Positions 17,204 through 26,848 of a DNA stretch of 58,904 bases are shown piece after piece (positions within the stretch are counted from its first letter, which is position 1; each line of letters opens with the position of its first letter). Origin of the DNA: Firm-04 sp045627405 (GTDB lineage: Bacteria > Bacillota > Clostridia > Oscillospirales > Ruminococcaceae); contig JAZQNP010000037.1 of assembly GCA_045627405.1 (NCBI GenBank), positions 1 to 58,904 of the forward strand, read 5' to 3'. The notes below the pieces were generated by a model. It was not told where the DNA came from, made no database searches, and saw nothing but the letters and a program-made list of their open reading frames with translations. The position numbers were made by a program, and so were the translations under genes.

Positions 17204-17452
17204 TCAGGCAGCCGGTGCATAGACGGTTTTCGCCTCGACACCGCTGATTCTTCCGATTTTTCCGGCAAGTGCATTGATCACGTCCTGCGGCGCATCTACC
17301 GTGACCGTGATAATGCTCACGCCCTTTGCGCGGTAGGGAAGCCCCATTCTGCCGATGATATATTCTCCGGCTTCATGCAGCAGCGCATTGATCTGTTCTG
17401 CTGCTTCCTGTGCGCGGACAATGATCGCAATGACTGCGACCCGTGTTTCCAT
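17204..17452 (-). CDS. TM1266-type iron-only hydrogenase system regulator
   Basis: 82 residues from the ATG at 17452, fixed by AGGAGG seven bases ahead and by a strong promoter. The small ferredoxin-like/ACT-type fold is recognisable by ETRVAVIAIIV at the start, GEYIIGRMGLP near 37 and the closing GVEAKTVYAP. These small proteins (TIGR03959 family) are named for their link with [FeFe]-hydrogenase maturation genes; how they act is not known. Here the gene stands directly ahead of the nitrogenase-like operon. I infer that it senses or modulates the metal-cofactor system downstream. Confidence 0.85.
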   Translation of the reverse strand: METRVAVIAIIVRAQEAAEQINALLHEAGEYIIGRMGLPYRAKGVSIITVTVDAPQDVINALAGKIGRISGVEAKTVYAPAA

Positions 17453-17477
17453 CCGGCCGCCTCCTCTCTGTGCTTTC

Positions 17478-17506
17478 ATTTTACCACACAAGGCGCGAAA
17501 AGTCAA
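17478..17506 (-). promoter_or_regulatory. Sigma-A promoter of the TM1266-type gene
   Basis: Minus strand TTGACT (17501-17506), 17-base spacer, TAAAAT (17478-17483). It is the best promoter upstream of the nitrogenase-like genes and may drive them by read-through past the attenuator. Confidence 0.82.
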
Positions 17507-17522
17507 GCCGCAGCCCACAAAC

Positions 17523-17553
17523 AAAAAGTGCCTGTACAGGGTTGTACAGGCAC
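17523..17553 (-). terminator. Terminator of the CarD-like gene
   Basis: An 11-bp perfect stem (17528-17538 with 17543-17553), 4-base loop, then five T on the minus strand. It isolates the CarD-like gene from the TM1266-type gene. Confidence 0.9.
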
Positions 17554-17563
17554 ATAGTCATCT

Positions 17564-18109
17564 TTATTTTTCCGGACGGTCCCCGGCGTTCACCTGCAAC
17601 CGGTCGCAGATATATACACCGGCTTCCTCCGGTGTGATACCGAGTGAGAATGCAAATTCATCATCGAGCATGCGCTCGGCATCTTTGCGCGTATTGTCAT
17701 CCGCAGAGGAGAGGTGCTTGCGGTTTTCGGCGAGTGCTGCACGCTGCTTTAAGATGCAGCGGATCAGCCGCAAAAGCGTCTGGGCATCGCCGCCGGCAAG
17801 AATTTTCTTGAATTCCGCATGACGCTGCTTCCGTTCTTCGATCCATTCGATTGCATCTGCATCGTCATCAGCCGCAGCTTTGTCGAGCATCGCGTCCACT
17901 TCCTCTTTTGTCAGGAGCGGACGCATTTTTGCACAGAGCGCGGCATTATCCAGCGGAACGGTGACTTCCATGCTTTGGTTGCGGATCGGCCGCAGAATAT
18001 AACAGAGCCGCGGCGCAGACTGTCCCGGATATGACACTTCTTCCACGCGCTCAATCAGACAGATGCCGGTGCCGCCGTACCGGACATGTGTACCCGCCGT
18101 GTAAGCCAT
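17564..18109 (-). CDS. CarD/CdnL-family transcription regulator
   Basis: 181 residues. The N-terminal Tudor-like RNA-polymerase-interacting domain is seen as GTHVRYGGTGIC near 6 and a YYIL-like strand (CYILRPI) near 36. The remainder is helical and charged. Family members bind the RNA polymerase beta subunit and stabilise open promoter complexes at housekeeping genes. It is monocistronic: its own promoter lies at 18162-18190 and a strong terminator follows. No operon partner gives further hints. Confidence 0.85.
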   Translation of the reverse strand: MAYTAGTHVRYGGTGICLIERVEEVSYPGQSAPRLCYILRPIRNQSMEVTVPLDNAALCAKMRPLLTKEEVDAMLDKAAADDDADAIEWIEERKQRHAEFKKILAGGDAQTLLRLIRCILKQRAALAENRKHLSSADDNTRKDAERMLDDEFAFSLGITPEEAGVYICDRLQVNAGDRPEK

Positions 18110-18161
18110 GCTTCACACTCCTCTCACTGCATTCTGAATCAGACAATATATGGACATTATT

Positions 18162-18190
18162 ATTATATCACAAAATGATTGATTGCACAA
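18162..18190 (-). promoter_or_regulatory. Promoter of the CarD-like gene
   Basis: Minus strand TTGTGC (18185-18190), 17-base spacer, TATAAT (18162-18167). Confidence 0.75.
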
Positions 18191-18233
18191 GGGGCAATTT
18201 CAACAAAAATATACGAATTGTAGATGAATTTGG

Positions 18234-18286
18234 AAAAAAGAAACCCGCACTGTATCACGCCGGAGCGAAATCAGACAGTGCGGGTT
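18234..18286 (-). terminator. Terminator of clpX
   Basis: A 12-bp stem (18242-18253 with 18275-18286) with a 21-base loop, then TCTTTTTT on the minus strand, ten bases after the clpX stop. Confidence 0.88.
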
Positions 18287-18295
18287 ATTGTCAGA

Positions 18296-19564
<1,269 letters not shown>

Positions 19565-19619
19565 GTTGTATCCTTTCCAAGAAAAATGCGGGTATTCTTT
19601 TGAAGTATCGGAGGAGCGG

Positions 19620-20210
19620 TCAGCGGTGTGTGACGACCTTATCGACCAGACCGTATTCGAGTGCCTCCTGCGCGGTCATGAAGTTGTCGCGTTCGACATC
19701 GAGCGCGAGCTGTTCAAGCGGCTTGCCGGTGTTTTCCGCAAGGATGCGGTTGAGGCGGTCCTTTGTGCGGAGGAGATTCTCCGTATGGATCTTAATGTCG
19801 GTCGCCTGACCGGAGAGACCGTGTCCGCCGATCAGCGGCTGATGGATCATGATTTCGCTGTTCGGCAGTGCCATGCGCTTGCCCTTTGTGCCGGAGGAGA
19901 GCAGAAATGCGCCCATAGAGGCGGCAAGTCCGAAGCAGATCGTTGCGACATCGCACTTGATATACTGCATGGTGTCATAGATGGCAAGACCGTCCGTGAC
20001 GGAGCCGCCGGGGGAGTTGATATAGAAATAAATATCCTTTTCCGGATCCTGACTTTCGAGAAAGAGCATCTGCGCAACAATGATGCTGGCAGAGGCACTG
20101 TTGACGTCCTCGTGCAGCATGATGATGCGGTCTTTCAGCAAGCGGGAATACAGGTCATATACGCGTTCACCCTGCGCGGACTGCTCAATAACATTCGGTA
20201 CGAGAGGCAT
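19620..20210 (-). CDS. clpP: ATP-dependent Clp protease proteolytic subunit
   Basis: 196 residues. The catalytic triad is visible: Ser in GLAASMGAF near 97, His in IMIHQPLIGG near 122 and Asp in DVERDNF near 171. No long propeptide is present. The start is supported by AAAGGAG. ClpP forms a double heptameric chamber that works with ClpX or ClpA/C-type unfoldases. It sits between tig and clpX; the 98 bases separating it from tig contain a 6-bp hairpin without a T-run, so co-transcription with tig is likely. Confidence 0.97.
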   Translation of the reverse strand: MPLVPNVIEQSAQGERVYDLYSRLLKDRIIMLHEDVNSASASIIVAQMLFLESQDPEKDIYFYINSPGGSVTDGLAIYDTMQYIKCDVATICFGLAASMGAFLLSSGTKGKRMALPNSEIMIHQPLIGGHGLSGQATDIKIHTENLLRTKDRLNRILAENTGKPLEQLALDVERDNFMTAQEALEYGLVDKVVTHR

Positions 20211-20308
20211 AGAAATTCTCCTTTCAAATGTGTCAGAAAAGCAATATTCCGGCTTCTGCCCTGTACAGCGGTGCTATGCAGGGCAAAAACCGGTTGGTTC
20301 AATTCAGA

Positions 20309-21661
20309 TTATTCAGCGTCAGATGCTTCTGCTGCTGTTTCCGTTTCTGTTTCCGTCTCGGCAGCGGGTGCATCGTTGTCCACGACAGCGTTGCTCTTCA
20401 CCAACTCCAATGCCTTGGTCACGATGAGGTCAAGACGATATTCCTCGACCGGAATATGGGTCTTGACATACTCGACCGGAGCCTGCATCTGTGCAGCGAA
20501 ATCAGCAAGAGCCTCTTCGAGTTCCTCGTCGGAGACCGTGATGTTCTCCTGTTCTGCGACCTTTTCCAGAGCAAGGCGCAGCAGAACTTCCTTCTTTGCG
20601 CGCTCCTCATACTCATCGCGGAGCTGCTCTGTGGTCATGCCGGTGAGTTCGAGGTAATCTTTCAGCGAGAGATCGCCGTACTGATGTTGGAGCTGATGCT
20701 CAAACTCATGAATATGCTGGTCGATGCGGCGGTCATACATCACCTGCGGGATGACACCGTCGGTATTGGAAGCCAGCACATCGCAGACAGCGTTGGTGAA
20801 TGCAGTATCCGCCTGCTGCTCTGCCTGTTCGGTGAGGTGCTTTTTGATATCCTCACGCATCTCAGCGAGTGTATCGAATTCGGAGACGTCCTTTGCGAAT
20901 TCATCATCGACTTCCGGCAGCTCCTGCATGGTGATGCCGAGCAGTTCGATCTTGAACACAGCAGCCTTGCCTGCATAGCGTTCATCGCCGTAATCCTCCG
21001 GGAAGGTGATGTCGATATCGAACTTGTCGCCGATGCTGTGACCGACGATACCGTCTTCAAAGCCCGGAATGAACTGACCGCTGCCGAGTCGGAGCGGGTA
21101 CTCTTCGCCCTTGCCGCCCTCAAATGCGACATCGTCGATGAAGCCCTCGAAGTTGATCTTGACCTCATCGCCCTTTTCGGCAGGACGGTCGTCCACATCG
21201 ACGACACGCGCCTGACGCTGACGCAGCAGCTCAATCTGCTGATCAATGTCTGCATCGGTGATCTCGCGGACGCTCATCGGAGCGTGGATGCCCTTATATT
21301 CGGAGACAGTAACCTCCGGCTTGGTGAAGAGAACTGCCTTGCAGACGGCACCCTCCGCAGCAGAGCAGGAAACCAGCTCCACGGACGGGCGGTCGATGAT
21401 GGTCAGACCGAGGTCGGAGATGATCTGATCGAGCTCAGCGGGGATCAGGCTGTTGACAGCATCCTCATGGAACACCTCTTCGCCGTACAGCTTCTCAACG
21501 ATCTTGCGCGGCACTTTGCCTTTGCGGAAGCCTTTGACGGCAATATCTTTTTTCTGACGGTTATATACGCGCTCACACGCAGTTTCCAGATCCTCAGCAG
21601 AGATCGAGAATGTGACCTCTCTCATATTTACATCTGTTTTCGTTTCCGAGATCAGGCTCAT
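20309..21661 (-). CDS. tig: Trigger factor (ribosome-associated chaperone/PPIase)
   Basis: 450 residues from the ATG at 21661, chosen for GGAGG seven bases ahead; a longer upstream reading has no support. The N-terminal ribosome-binding domain has the GFRKGKVPRKIV signature near 44. The FKBP-type prolyl isomerase domain lies around 155-245 (GDEVKINFEGF, GSGQFIPGFE). The helical C-terminal chaperone domain ends in a Glu/Thr-rich acidic tail of about 20 residues. It binds nascent chains at the exit tunnel. The first gene of the tig-clpP-clpX run. Confidence 0.97.
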   Translation of the reverse strand: MSLISETKTDVNMREVTFSISAEDLETACERVYNRQKKDIAVKGFRKGKVPRKIVEKLYGEEVFHEDAVNSLIPAELDQIISDLGLTIIDRPSVELVSCSAAEGAVCKAVLFTKPEVTVSEYKGIHAPMSVREITDADIDQQIELLRQRQARVVDVDDRPAEKGDEVKINFEGFIDDVAFEGGKGEEYPLRLGSGQFIPGFEDGIVGHSIGDKFDIDITFPEDYGDERYAGKAAVFKIELLGITMQELPEVDDEFAKDVSEFDTLAEMREDIKKHLTEQAEQQADTAFTNAVCDVLASNTDGVIPQVMYDRRIDQHIHEFEHQLQHQYGDLSLKDYLELTGMTTEQLRDEYEERAKKEVLLRLALEKVAEQENITVSDEELEEALADFAAQMQAPVEYVKTHIPVEEYRLDLIVTKALELVKSNAVVDNDAPAAETETETETAAEASDAE

Positions 21662-21719
21662 AATTTTTCCTCCAAAATTTGAATTTTCTTTGCACTGTGA
21701 TACTGTGACAGATACATTC

Positions 21720-21748
21720 ATTATAGCACACTCAGGTGCAATTTTCCA
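21720..21748 (-). promoter_or_regulatory. Promoter of tig-clpP-clpX
   Basis: Minus strand TATAAT (21720-21725) with a weak TGGAAA (21743-21748) 17 bases upstream. The -10 is perfect and the -35 poor. I see no CtsR or CIRCE-type operator. Confidence 0.55.
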
Positions 21749-21780
21749 GCAGTTTTCCCGCTTTCTTCCATTATAACAGT

Positions 21781-22473
21781 TTACAGAACCTTTTGAGGAA
21801 TAAACTGTACATAATCCCCAGAGATCAGATGATAGGTAATGCCGTCGCGTTCGCCGTTGATCGCGTGGCTGTGCGCCTTGCCGTGAACATGTCCGTACCA
21901 GCAGTCGGTGACGTGATGCCGCCAGAGCACATCGAGCATGTCCCAGTTGCAGGTGCTGCCGTAGATCGGCGGGTAATGCAGAAAAGCGATTGGTCTCAGA
22001 CCGGCTTGTTCCGCGCTTTGCAGCGAGACATCCAGCCGCTGTGCTTCGCGTGCGATGACCTTGGCATTGGCAGGCTCTTCCTGTTCCATATTGACCCATC
22101 CGCGGGTGCCGCAGATGCCGTAATCTTCATAGGCATAGTGGTTATTGTGCAGCAGACAGAGCGTGTCGAGATGATGCCCGGCAAAGAATGTCTCCATCTT
22201 TTTCACAGTTCCCCACCAATAATCGTGATTGCCTTTGAGGATGATTTTGCGCTGAGCGGGCAGCGCGTTGAGCCATTGGAAATCGGGCAGAGCTTCTTCG
22301 AGTGTCATGCCCCATGAAATATCGCCGGCAAGCACAACCGTATCCTCCTGCCGGATATGTGCATTCCATGCAGCTTCCAGCAGCTCTGTGTGGTTCTCCC
22401 AGCCTGCGAAAATGTCCATGGGCTTCCGGACGCCGAACGAGAGATGCGTGTCGCCGATGACATATAAGCTCAT
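21781..22473 (-). CDS. Calcineurin-like metallophosphoesterase
   Basis: 230 residues from the ATG at 22473, set by AAAGGAGG. The metal-site motifs appear in order: GDTHLSFG near 7, AGDISWG near 51, KGNHDYWWG near 80, a histidine in FLHYPPIYG and WYGHVHGKAH near 195. This is the class III phosphodiesterase fold of the YmdB/YkuE type, usually cytoplasmic. The substrate cannot be told from sequence. It starts 3 bases before the end of the DUF1284 gene, so the two are coupled and follow thrC. Confidence 0.88.
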   Translation of the reverse strand: MSLYVIGDTHLSFGVRKPMDIFAGWENHTELLEAAWNAHIRQEDTVVLAGDISWGMTLEEALPDFQWLNALPAQRKIILKGNHDYWWGTVKKMETFFAGHHLDTLCLLHNNHYAYEDYGICGTRGWVNMEQEEPANAKVIAREAQRLDVSLQSAEQAGLRPIAFLHYPPIYGSTCNWDMLDVLWRHHVTDCWYGHVHGKAHSHAINGERDGITYHLISGDYVQFIPQKVL

Positions 22474-22880
22474 ACGCAGCCTCCTTTTGCCGAACAGATA
22501 TACGCCCATGCGCAGCTGCCGCACACATCGCGGAGCCTGTCTGCATTGAGAATCTGCGTGCGAACCGCTGCGCGGAATGCCGAAAAGTGCATCTGTGCGC
22601 CGTCGTGCAGACCGCAGAGTGAAAGGACCTTTTTGTCATACCCGGCGACCTTGTCCTCGCTGTCGCAGACGCCGCCGCGGTTGTGCGGACAGCCGCCGCA
22701 GATGACATCGCAGGAGACGGTCAGCCTGAGCAGAGGATCGGTGTCTTCTAGTATTCCGATGACGGAATCCATGTGCTGCACAAAGGTATCGCTGTACCCT
22801 TTGCCCTCAAAGAATCCGATGCAGAGTCCGTGATGCGGACGCAGCAGAAGCGGCTCAGATACCGAGCTGCTGCTTGACAT
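22470..22880 (-). CDS. DUF1284 cysteine-rich protein
   Basis: About 136 residues. LRPHHGLC near the start, followed by FFEGKGYS, is the DUF1284 signature. Cysteines at DVICGGCPHN, GVCDSED, LSLCGLH and CGSCAWAYIC suggest an iron-sulfur or zinc site. The start is uncertain: ATGs at 22880 and 22895 both lie inside the end of thrC and neither has a strong ribosome site. Overlap with thrC at one end and with the phosphoesterase at the other suggests one transcript. Function of the family is unknown. Confidence 0.75.
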   Translation of the reverse strand: MSSSSSVSEPLLLRPHHGLCIGFFEGKGYSDTFVQHMDSVIGILEDTDPLLRLTVSCDVICGGCPHNRGGVCDSEDKVAGYDKKVLSLCGLHDGAQMHFSAFRAAVRTQILNADRLRDVCGSCAWAYICSAKGGCV

Positions 22881-24348
22881 ATGCTGCCATCGCATCCTGT
22901 GCCACGGAATCGGAGAAGCGCACCTGCTTGGATTTCAGTTCTGCGAGTGCCTTGGGGATTGCCATGCCGGACTTTTCTTGCAGCAGATCCAGCACAGCAT
23001 ATTCGTCGGCACCGTCTGCCGCGCCGCCGATGGCTTCCAGCACAGCAGCACCGAATTTATACGGGTTTGCGGTGGATGCAATCAGCATCGGGAGCTTCTC
23101 TGCGGAAGCTGCCTGATAGTCGCGGGCTGCACTGATGCCGACAGCGGTATGGGTATCGCTGAGATAGCCGTTCTCCGAGAAGACCTTGCCGATGGTCGCC
23201 TTGGTCTGGGCGTCGTCGTAGAACGCGCCGGAGAATTCCGCCTGAATGCGGTGCTGCAATTCGACCGGAATCTCATATCTGCCCTCGGATTTCAGTGCAT
23301 CGAACCATGCGCGGATCTGTGCATCGTCCTCTCCGGTCATGTGATAGAGCAGGCGTTCCAGATTGCTGGAAATCAGAATATCCATCGACGGAGAAATGGT
23401 TGCATGGAAATCGCGGTTGCGGTCATAGACACCGGTGCGAATGAAATCGCTCAGCACCTTGTTGATGTTGGATGCGCAGACCAGATGCCGGATCGGCACA
23501 CCCATCTGCTTTGCGTACCACGCCGCGAGAATGTTGCCGAAGTTGCCGGTCGGAACCGTCAGCGCAAAGCCCTGTCCGTTTTCGAGGATGCCCTTTTCGA
23601 GCATGGTGACATAGGCAGAGACGTAGTAGACGATCTGCGGCACGAGTCTGCCCCAGTTGATCGAGTTTGCCGAAGAGAACTGCATCCCGTTTGCGGCAAG
23701 AGCCGCCTGCATGTCCGGATCGGTGAAGATCGCCTTCACACCGTTCTGGCAGTCATCGAAGTTGCCCTTGACTGCGCAGACACGGACATTTGCGCCTTCC
23801 TGTGTCTGCATCTGCCGCTTTTGCATGGAGCTGACGCCGTCCTCCGGATAGAACACCATGATGCGGGTTCCGGGGACATCCTGAAAGCCTGCGAGCGCGG
23901 CTTTTCCGGTGTCGCCGGACGTTGCCGTCAGGATGACGACCTCGCGGTCGATGCCGGTCTTCTTGATGGAACGGGTAAGAAAATGCGGCAGGATTTGAAG
24001 TGCCATATCCTTAAACGCGCAGGTCGGACCGTGCCACAGTTCGAGCAGCATGGAGCCGTCTGCAAGTGTTGCAATCTCCTGCACATTCGGCGTTTCAAAA
24101 TTGCCGGTTTCGTAGGCATTGTGCGTGCATTCGCGCAGCTCCTCATCCGTAAAATCGGTCAGATAGAGCTTGAAAAGGCGTGCTGCACGCTCTGCATAGG
24201 GCAGATGTTTGAGTGCGTCAAAATCCGCGGCAGAAAGCTCCGGAATGGATGCCGGAACGAACAGACCGCCGTCAGCAGAGATGCCCTGCGCGATCGCCTC
24301 TGCGCTGCTGACAGAAAGCATTTTGTTTCGTGTGCTGTGGTATACCAT
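22855..24348 (-). CDS. thrC: Threonine synthase
   Basis: 497 residues, the long (yeast/E. coli-like) class. The N-terminal ISADGGLFVP motif and the PLP lysine in TCAFKDMAL near 114 are diagnostic, with the phosphate-binding TSGDTGKAAL loop near 147. It converts O-phosphohomoserine to threonine, the last step of the pathway. GGAGG precedes the ATG. No other threonine gene is adjacent, and no T-box or similar leader fits in the 59 bases upstream. Confidence 0.96.
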   Translation of the reverse strand: MVYHSTRNKMLSVSSAEAIAQGISADGGLFVPASIPELSAADFDALKHLPYAERAARLFKLYLTDFTDEELRECTHNAYETGNFETPNVQEIATLADGSMLLELWHGPTCAFKDMALQILPHFLTRSIKKTGIDREVVILTATSGDTGKAALAGFQDVPGTRIMVFYPEDGVSSMQKRQMQTQEGANVRVCAVKGNFDDCQNGVKAIFTDPDMQAALAANGMQFSSANSINWGRLVPQIVYYVSAYVTMLEKGILENGQGFALTVPTGNFGNILAAWYAKQMGVPIRHLVCASNINKVLSDFIRTGVYDRNRDFHATISPSMDILISSNLERLLYHMTGEDDAQIRAWFDALKSEGRYEIPVELQHRIQAEFSGAFYDDAQTKATIGKVFSENGYLSDTHTAVGISAARDYQAASAEKLPMLIASTANPYKFGAAVLEAIGGAADGADEYAVLDLLQEKSGMAIPKALAELKSKQVRFSDSVAQDAMAAYVKQQLGI

Positions 24349-24407
24349 ATTGCAAAACCTCCACTAATATTTTCTTGTGTGATCAGGGCGTCTGCCGCTG
24401 AGAAGAA

Positions 24408-24788
24408 TCAGCCGTACCCCGTTGCATCGAACGCGTTTTCGAGATATTCGATATGCCGCACAAAGCTGCCGGAATATTCCACCTCGGCAACGTCGAACCG
24501 CGGCTGCAAATCCATCGGATTGCGCAGCAGATACTGCTCTGCTGCCCGGATGATATGATGCTGCTTTCCGGTATCGACCGCAGCCGCACCGGAAACCAGT
24601 GTATTCGGCCTGCGGGTTTTGACCTCGACGAACAGCAGCCATTCGCCCAGCTTTGCGACAATATCAATCTCACCGCCGCGCACCGTAAAATTGCGGCAGA
24701 GAATCTCCGCGCCCTGCTGTTCCAGATATGCACAGACCGCAGTCTCACCGAGGTTGCCTGTCCGGCGATTATTCCCCTTGTTTTGCAT
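24408..24788 (-). CDS. YraN/UPF0102 family endonuclease-like protein
   Basis: 126 residues, family length. GETAVCAYLEQQG near 14, GGEIDIVAK near 38 and VEVKTRR near 55 are the conserved blocks and follow the restriction-endonuclease-like core (D/E-x-K). The substrate is unknown. It overlaps the end of rnhB by 20 bases, the usual neighbour in Firmicutes. No clear ribosome site, so translation is probably coupled. Confidence 0.92.
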   Translation of the reverse strand: MQNKGNNRRTGNLGETAVCAYLEQQGAEILCRNFTVRGGEIDIVAKLGEWLLFVEVKTRRPNTLVSGAAAVDTGKQHHIIRAAEQYLLRNPMDLQPRFDVAEVEYSGSFVRHIEYLENAFDATGYG

Positions 24789-25401
24789 AATATTTTTTCA
24801 GGAATGACGGGCGGTGTGCCGGACACAGACCGAATTTGTCAATCGCCTCATAGTGCGCCTTTGTGCCGTAGCCCTTATGCGCGGAAAATCCGTACTGCGG
24901 ATACTGTGCATCCAGCTCGCGCAGTGCCGCGTCACGGGCGGTCTTGGCAAGCACTGATGCTGCTGCAATGCTTGCGGATTTTGCATCGCCGTGGATCAGC
25001 GTGCCGACGGGCATCGGCAGCACCGGCGGCTGATTGCCGTCAACCAGTGCGAAGTCCGGCGTCAGAGAAAGTCCCTCGACGGCTCTGTGCATGGCAAGCA
25101 GTGCCGCCTGCAAAATATTGATCCGCTCAATTTCCTCAACGGTTGCATGCGCAATGCTCCACGCGAGTGCCTGCTCCTTGATGATCGGGGCAAGGGCTTC
25201 TCTGCGTGCCTCGCTGAGTTTTTTGCTGTCATCCAGCCCGGGGATAGTCACATCGGGCGGCAGGATCACTGCGGCAGCGTAGACATCGCCTGCCAGCGGA
25301 CCGCGCCCGGCTTCATCGACGCCGCAGAACAAGGGAAATTCATTCCGCAGTGCTGCGTCGTATTCAAAAATTTCCGTAACTTCTTTCCATGCTCTTGCCA
25401 T
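24769..25401 (-). CDS. rnhB: Ribonuclease HII
   Basis: 210 residues. The active-site motif GVDEAGRGPLAG near 28, an Asp in LDDSKKLSE near 56 and the Asp of VDGNQ near 121 are in place. RNase HII removes RNA from RNA-DNA hybrids and single ribonucleotides from DNA. GAGG precedes the ATG. It lies in the conserved rbgA-rnhB-yraN neighbourhood, here with one small membrane-protein gene between rbgA and rnhB. Confidence 0.96.
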   Translation of the reverse strand: MARAWKEVTEIFEYDAALRNEFPLFCGVDEAGRGPLAGDVYAAAVILPPDVTIPGLDDSKKLSEARREALAPIIKEQALAWSIAHATVEEIERINILQAALLAMHRAVEGLSLTPDFALVDGNQPPVLPMPVGTLIHGDAKSASIAAASVLAKTARDAALRELDAQYPQYGFSAHKGYGTKAHYEAIDKFGLCPAHRPSFLKKYYAKQGE

Positions 25402-25412
25402 ATATTACCTCT

Positions 25413-25940
25413 TTATGCGCCGTGTATCTGCGTCTGCGGCAGAACGCTGTCGATATCCGCGTAATAGCGGTCGAGGTTTTGGGGGTCAACATAGACCTGC
25501 ACCTGCCTGCCGGTCAGATAAGGCGTTGGGTCAAACAGCAGTCTGCGGCTGCGGTAGATATGCAGCACGCTGCATTCATCGGTATAGTGCAGCTCTGCCA
25601 GAAACGGATGGATGCCGTTGATCGACACGTTCATTTCCTGCGTGACGCCGACAAAATCGGCAAGCACGGAATGTCCTGCCTCGTAGATCCGCTTCTGCAT
25701 CCGGACTTTGGCAAATGCACTGTAAAGGAACCCGAGTCCGAGCAGAAGAAACAGCAGACCGATGCCGCCGAAGGTCCACTGAAAGACCGCAGCATTGCCT
25801 TCGACGCTGAACTGTTCCGGATGTGTGCGGAGCAGAAGCGCAACGACTGCGCCGATCAGGAAAAAGAGCAGTCCGAGCGGAGCAAAGATTGCACCGAGCA
25901 GTCCGAATACGGAGAAATGCGGTTTGAATTTCTGAGGCAT
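25413..25940 (-). CDS. Two-helix membrane protein, unknown function
   Basis: 175 residues from the ATG at 25940, set by AAAGGAG. Two transmembrane helices (about 10-36 and 53-76) are followed by a soluble domain of about 100 residues, with VSINGIHPF and VYVDPQNLDRYY. This resembles DUF3592-type proteins, whose soluble part is a beta-rich domain, but I am not sure. It is placed between rbgA and rnhB with short gaps, so it is in their operon. Confidence 0.65.
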   Translation of the reverse strand: MPQKFKPHFSVFGLLGAIFAPLGLLFFLIGAVVALLLRTHPEQFSVEGNAAVFQWTFGGIGLLFLLLGLGFLYSAFAKVRMQKRIYEAGHSVLADFVGVTQEMNVSINGIHPFLAELHYTDECSVLHIYRSRRLLFDPTPYLTGRQVQVYVDPQNLDRYYADIDSVLPQTQIHGA

Positions 25941-25963
25941 ACGGCAGCTCCTTTTCGGTGATT

Positions 25964-26821
25964 TTACGGTCTTTCCAGCGAGATCCGCCCGAGCTTTGTC
26001 CCGCGGAATTCGTCGAGCAGCGTAATTGCCGCACGTTCGGTGTTTGGCACCCCGCCGGAGAGCAGCATACCGCGCTTGACTGCCATTTGTTCGAGGAGCG
26101 AGAAGCCGTCGCCCTCTGCGTCCGGGGCGATTTTGCATCTTGCCGCCAGCGCATCGGGGTACTGTGTATGCAGCAGGGAGATCAGCCTTGCTGCGAGGGC
26201 TTCTCTGTCGAGAATGTCATCGCGGATGGCTCCGGTCATCGCCAGCCGCACCGCGACCTCCTGGTCGTCGAGCTTCGGCCAGAGTACACCGGGTGTATCC
26301 AGCAGTTCCACGCCGTCGTTTGTCTTGATCCATTGCTGTGTGCGCGTGACGCCGGCTCTGTCCTCTGTTTTTGCGCGTTTTCCGCCTGCGAGGCGGTTGA
26401 TCAGTGAGGATTTTCCGACATTCGGAATGCCGAGAATCATGACCCGGATCGGTCTGCCCTTCATGCCTTTTTCAGCATATTTTGCAAGCTGCTCTGCGAG
26501 CAGCTCCCGCAGTGCCGGCGCGAAATTTTTCAGTCCCTTGCCGGATTTGGAGTCTGCGGTGATGACGGCAAAGCCTTTGTTCCGGTAATACCGGATCCAC
26601 TGCTGTGTGGCATCGGGATCCGCCATGTCGGCTTTGTTGAGGATGATCAGCCGCGGTTTACGTTTTGTGAGCTGATCCAGCTCCGGATTGCGGCTGCTGT
26701 ACGGCAGACGTGCGTCCAGAAGCTCCGCGGCAGCATCGACCAGCGGCAGACTTTTGGTGATCTGTCTGCGGGTTTTTGCCATATGTCCGGGGAACCACTG
26801 AATATCCTTCATATCGTCCAT
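25964..26821 (-). CDS. rbgA: Ribosome biogenesis GTPase RbgA (YlqF)
   Basis: 285 residues. The GTPase motifs are circularly permuted: G4 NKAD near 61 and G5-like ADSK near 90 come before G1 GIPNVGKSS near 131 and G3 DTPG near 177. FPGHMAKTRR at the N-terminus is the family signature. RbgA drives a late step of 50S subunit assembly. It is in the rplS-lepB-lepB-rbgA-rnhB-yraN run, the standard Firmicute context, so the call is firm. Confidence 0.96.
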   Translation of the reverse strand: MDDMKDIQWFPGHMAKTRRQITKSLPLVDAAAELLDARLPYSSRNPELDQLTKRKPRLIILNKADMADPDATQQWIRYYRNKGFAVITADSKSGKGLKNFAPALRELLAEQLAKYAEKGMKGRPIRVMILGIPNVGKSSLINRLAGGKRAKTEDRAGVTRTQQWIKTNDGVELLDTPGVLWPKLDDQEVAVRLAMTGAIRDDILDREALAARLISLLHTQYPDALAARCKIAPDAEGDGFSLLEQMAVKRGMLLSGGVPNTERAAITLLDEFRGTKLGRISLERP

Positions 26822-26848
26822 CTGTCCACCTGCTTTCTGTTTGCCGCC

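Noticed and set aside
20258..20284. Hairpin between tig and clpP
   Set aside because: Only six base pairs and no T-run; not enough for a terminator.
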